DNA of 47,537 bases, from contig CAYPKW010000016.1 in assembly GCA_964411425.1 (NCBI GenBank), positions 1-47,537 on the forward strand. The letters are read 5' to 3'. Under the pieces are notes generated by a model. That model worked only from the letters and a program-made list of their open reading frames with translations, was not told the origin of the DNA and did no database searches. Origin of the DNA: CAYPKW01 sp964411425 (lineage in GTDB: Bacteria > Pseudomonadota > Alphaproteobacteria > Dongiales > Dongiaceae). The position numbers and the translations under genes were made by a program. Numbering within the stretch: the stretch's first letter is position 1; each line of letters begins with the position of its first letter. Of the stretch, positions 46,317 to 47,537 are shown piece by piece.

Positions 46317-46652
46317 GTGAGCGTGGACGGCGATCGTTTGGCCACCGAGCTGTGGGTCGCGGCTTACATGCGCCGCGCCACGGTGCACGGCGACCCCGTC
46401 GTGTTGGCCCGCCGGGGCGACGCCACGCGCGGCGCGGTGCTGCTCAAGCTCAACCGCTTCGAGCGCGGCTGGCAGGTGCTGAGCCAGGCGCGCGACCCGG
46501 CCGGGCGGCTCGGCTGGATCGCGGGCGCCGCGGCGGCCGAGGCGGAGGCCGACGCCTATATCGCGCGGGCGTTGGCGCGCGATCCCGACCTCTGGGTGCT
46601 GGAGGTCGAGGACCGCGCCGTCCGGCATCCGCTCGACGGCAAGCTGCTGTAA
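46317..46652 (+). CDS. DUF1491 family protein
   Basis: 111 residues from a GTG at 46317 with GGGGAGA upstream. Matches the pattern I know for DUF1491: RLATELWVAAYMRRATVHGD, VLARRGDATRGAVLLKLNRF, ADAYIARALARDPDLWVLEV and EDRAVRHPL. A small protein of alphaproteobacteria with no known function; supports the taxonomic guess. Confidence 0.82.
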   Translation: MSVDGDRLATELWVAAYMRRATVHGDPVVLARRGDATRGAVLLKLNRFERGWQVLSQARDPAGRLGWIAGAAAAEAEADAYIARALARDPDLWVLEVEDRAVRHPLDGKLL

Positions 46653-46660
46653 CAATTGCA

Positions 46661-47080
46661 CTACCCTTGGCCGCGGCCGCGGACGCCGCCGGCGCCATGC
46701 AGCCAAGCACCGGCGGACATGGCCAGCACCACGATGAAGGATTCCTTCAGCCCGTAGGCGAGCGAGGCAAGCGCAGGCCCCGGGCATAAGCCCACCAGCC
46801 CCCAGCCGACGCCGAACAGGGCGGCGCCGGCGGCCAATCGCCAGTCGATGTCGCGGGCGGTGGGCAGCTCGAAGCGTCCGCCGAGTAGCGGCGCGGGCAG
46901 CTCGCCGGCCAATCGAAAGCCCGCGAGAGCGACGCCGACGGCGCCCGCCATTACTAACGCGAGGCTGGGGTCCCAACGGCCGGCCACGTCGAGGAAGGCC
47001 AGCACCTTGGCCGGATCGATCATCCGCGATACGGCGAGCCCCACTCCGAAGACGGCGCCCGCGAGGAACACGCACGCCAT
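46661..47080 (-). CDS. YeeE/YedE-type transporter, second half (DUF6691-like)
   Basis: 139 residues from the ATG at 47080; a TTG a few codons upstream is possible. Four membrane helices with FLAGAVFGVGLAVSRMIDPA and GVGWGLVGLCPGPALASL, the conserved Cys/Pro motif of the thiosulfate/sulfur-compound transporter half. Works with the preceding gene. Confidence 0.82.
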   Translation of the reverse strand: MACVFLAGAVFGVGLAVSRMIDPAKVLAFLDVAGRWDPSLALVMAGAVGVALAGFRLAGELPAPLLGGRFELPTARDIDWRLAAGAALFGVGWGLVGLCPGPALASLAYGLKESFIVVLAMSAGAWLHGAGGVRGRGQG

Positions 47081-47094
47081 GCGGACCAAGGGGA

Positions 47095-47526
47095 TTAGCC
47101 CCCGATCGCGTGGCGGGCCAGATAGACCGTCAGCCCGGCGCTGGCCATGAACACCAGAGTCGCTACCATCGAGCGCGGCGACAGCCGCGCCATACCGCAC
47201 ACCCCGTGCCCGCTCGTGCAGCCCCGCCCGAGCTGCGTCCCGTAGCCGACAAGGATACCGCCGATGACGAGGACGGGCAGCGTGGCGTCGATGCGGATCG
47301 CGACCGGCTCCGGGCTCACGAACCCATACGCCCCGGCGCCGGCGACGAGGCCGGCGACGAACAAGGCCCGCCACAGCACGTCGCCCGGCACCGGCCTGAC
47401 GAGGCCGCCGGCGATGCCGCTCACGCCTGCGATGCGACCGTTCAGCAACAGCAGCATCGTCGCCGCGGCGCCGATGAGGGCACCGCCGACGAGCGCGCTC
47501 AAGGGAGTAAAGCCTTCGATGATCAT
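47095..47526 (-). CDS. YeeE/YedE-type transporter, first half
   Basis: 143 residues. Four membrane helices with GTQLGRGCTSGHGVCGMARL, the conserved Cys motif of YeeE/YedE proteins, which move thiosulfate or other sulfur compounds through the membrane. The two halves are separate genes here, 14 bases apart, as in many proteobacteria. Close to the window end. Confidence 0.85.
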   Translation of the reverse strand: MIIEGFTPLSALVGGALIGAAATMLLLLNGRIAGVSGIAGGLVRPVPGDVLWRALFVAGLVAGAGAYGFVSPEPVAIRIDATLPVLVIGGILVGYGTQLGRGCTSGHGVCGMARLSPRSMVATLVFMASAGLTVYLARHAIGG

Positions 47527-47537
47527 GGCGGCGTCTC

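Overview
The window is a G+C-rich scaffold piece, probably from an alphaproteobacterium of Rhodospirillales or Rhizobiales type. The grounds are a DUF1491 protein (a family I know from alphaproteobacteria), the dgcAB-etfAB and phosphonate gene arrangements, and frequent GTG starts with 4-base overlaps. The 100-N block at 2155-2254 shows that it is a scaffolded draft assembly. No rRNA, tRNA or CRISPR array was seen.

Layout. 1-2490: three tandem copies of an unknown secreted protein with five conserved cysteines; the third is split by the N block, which looks like an artefact. 2510-5435: a GFA-type zinc protein and a large dimethylglycine/sarcosine dehydrogenase-like flavoprotein. 5436-8118: a lower-G+C island holding a trypsin-like protease coupled to an unknown partner, two copies of a repeat (one interrupted by a 102-bp IS-derived element), other repeats, a lone HigA antitoxin with what looks like the tail of a decayed higB, and a small unknown gene. 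8330-14078: the dgcA-dgcB-etfA-etfB operon. 14075-17279: a secreted intradiol dioxygenase, a betaine-homocysteine methyltransferase-like gene, a small secreted protein and a HAD phosphatase. 17348-21611: GST, betB, betA and a small lipoprotein. 21621-27358: an MFS transporter, an MTA/SAH nucleosidase, a broken chemotaxis receptor, a small unknown protein and a three-PAS histidine kinase. 27503-30571: znuA divergent from zur-znuC-znuB. 30574-39267: phosphonate cluster. 39378-47526: a second MFS transporter, a block of two sulfotransferases and two TPR-glycosyltransferases, DUF1491, and a two-gene YeeE/YedE transporter.

How the genes fit together. The phosphonate cluster carries an aminoethylphosphonate-type ABC importer, a LysR regulator, PhnW-PhnX for 2-aminoethylphosphonate, and a TmpA-TmpB-like oxygenase pair that in the known pathway turns 2-(trimethylammonio)ethylphosphonate into glycine betaine and phosphate. 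The rest of the window carries choline to betaine (betBA), betaine to dimethylglycine (methyltransferase), dimethylglycine to sarcosine (DgcAB with its own ETF) and a candidate for sarcosine to glycine. Read together, the window could take choline and its phosphonate analogue through betaine to glycine, releasing phosphate, nitrogen and C1 units. That linkage is inferred from gene content. The most distinctive unexplained elements are the five-Cys paralogs, the protease pair in the island and the sulfotransferase/glycosyltransferase block.
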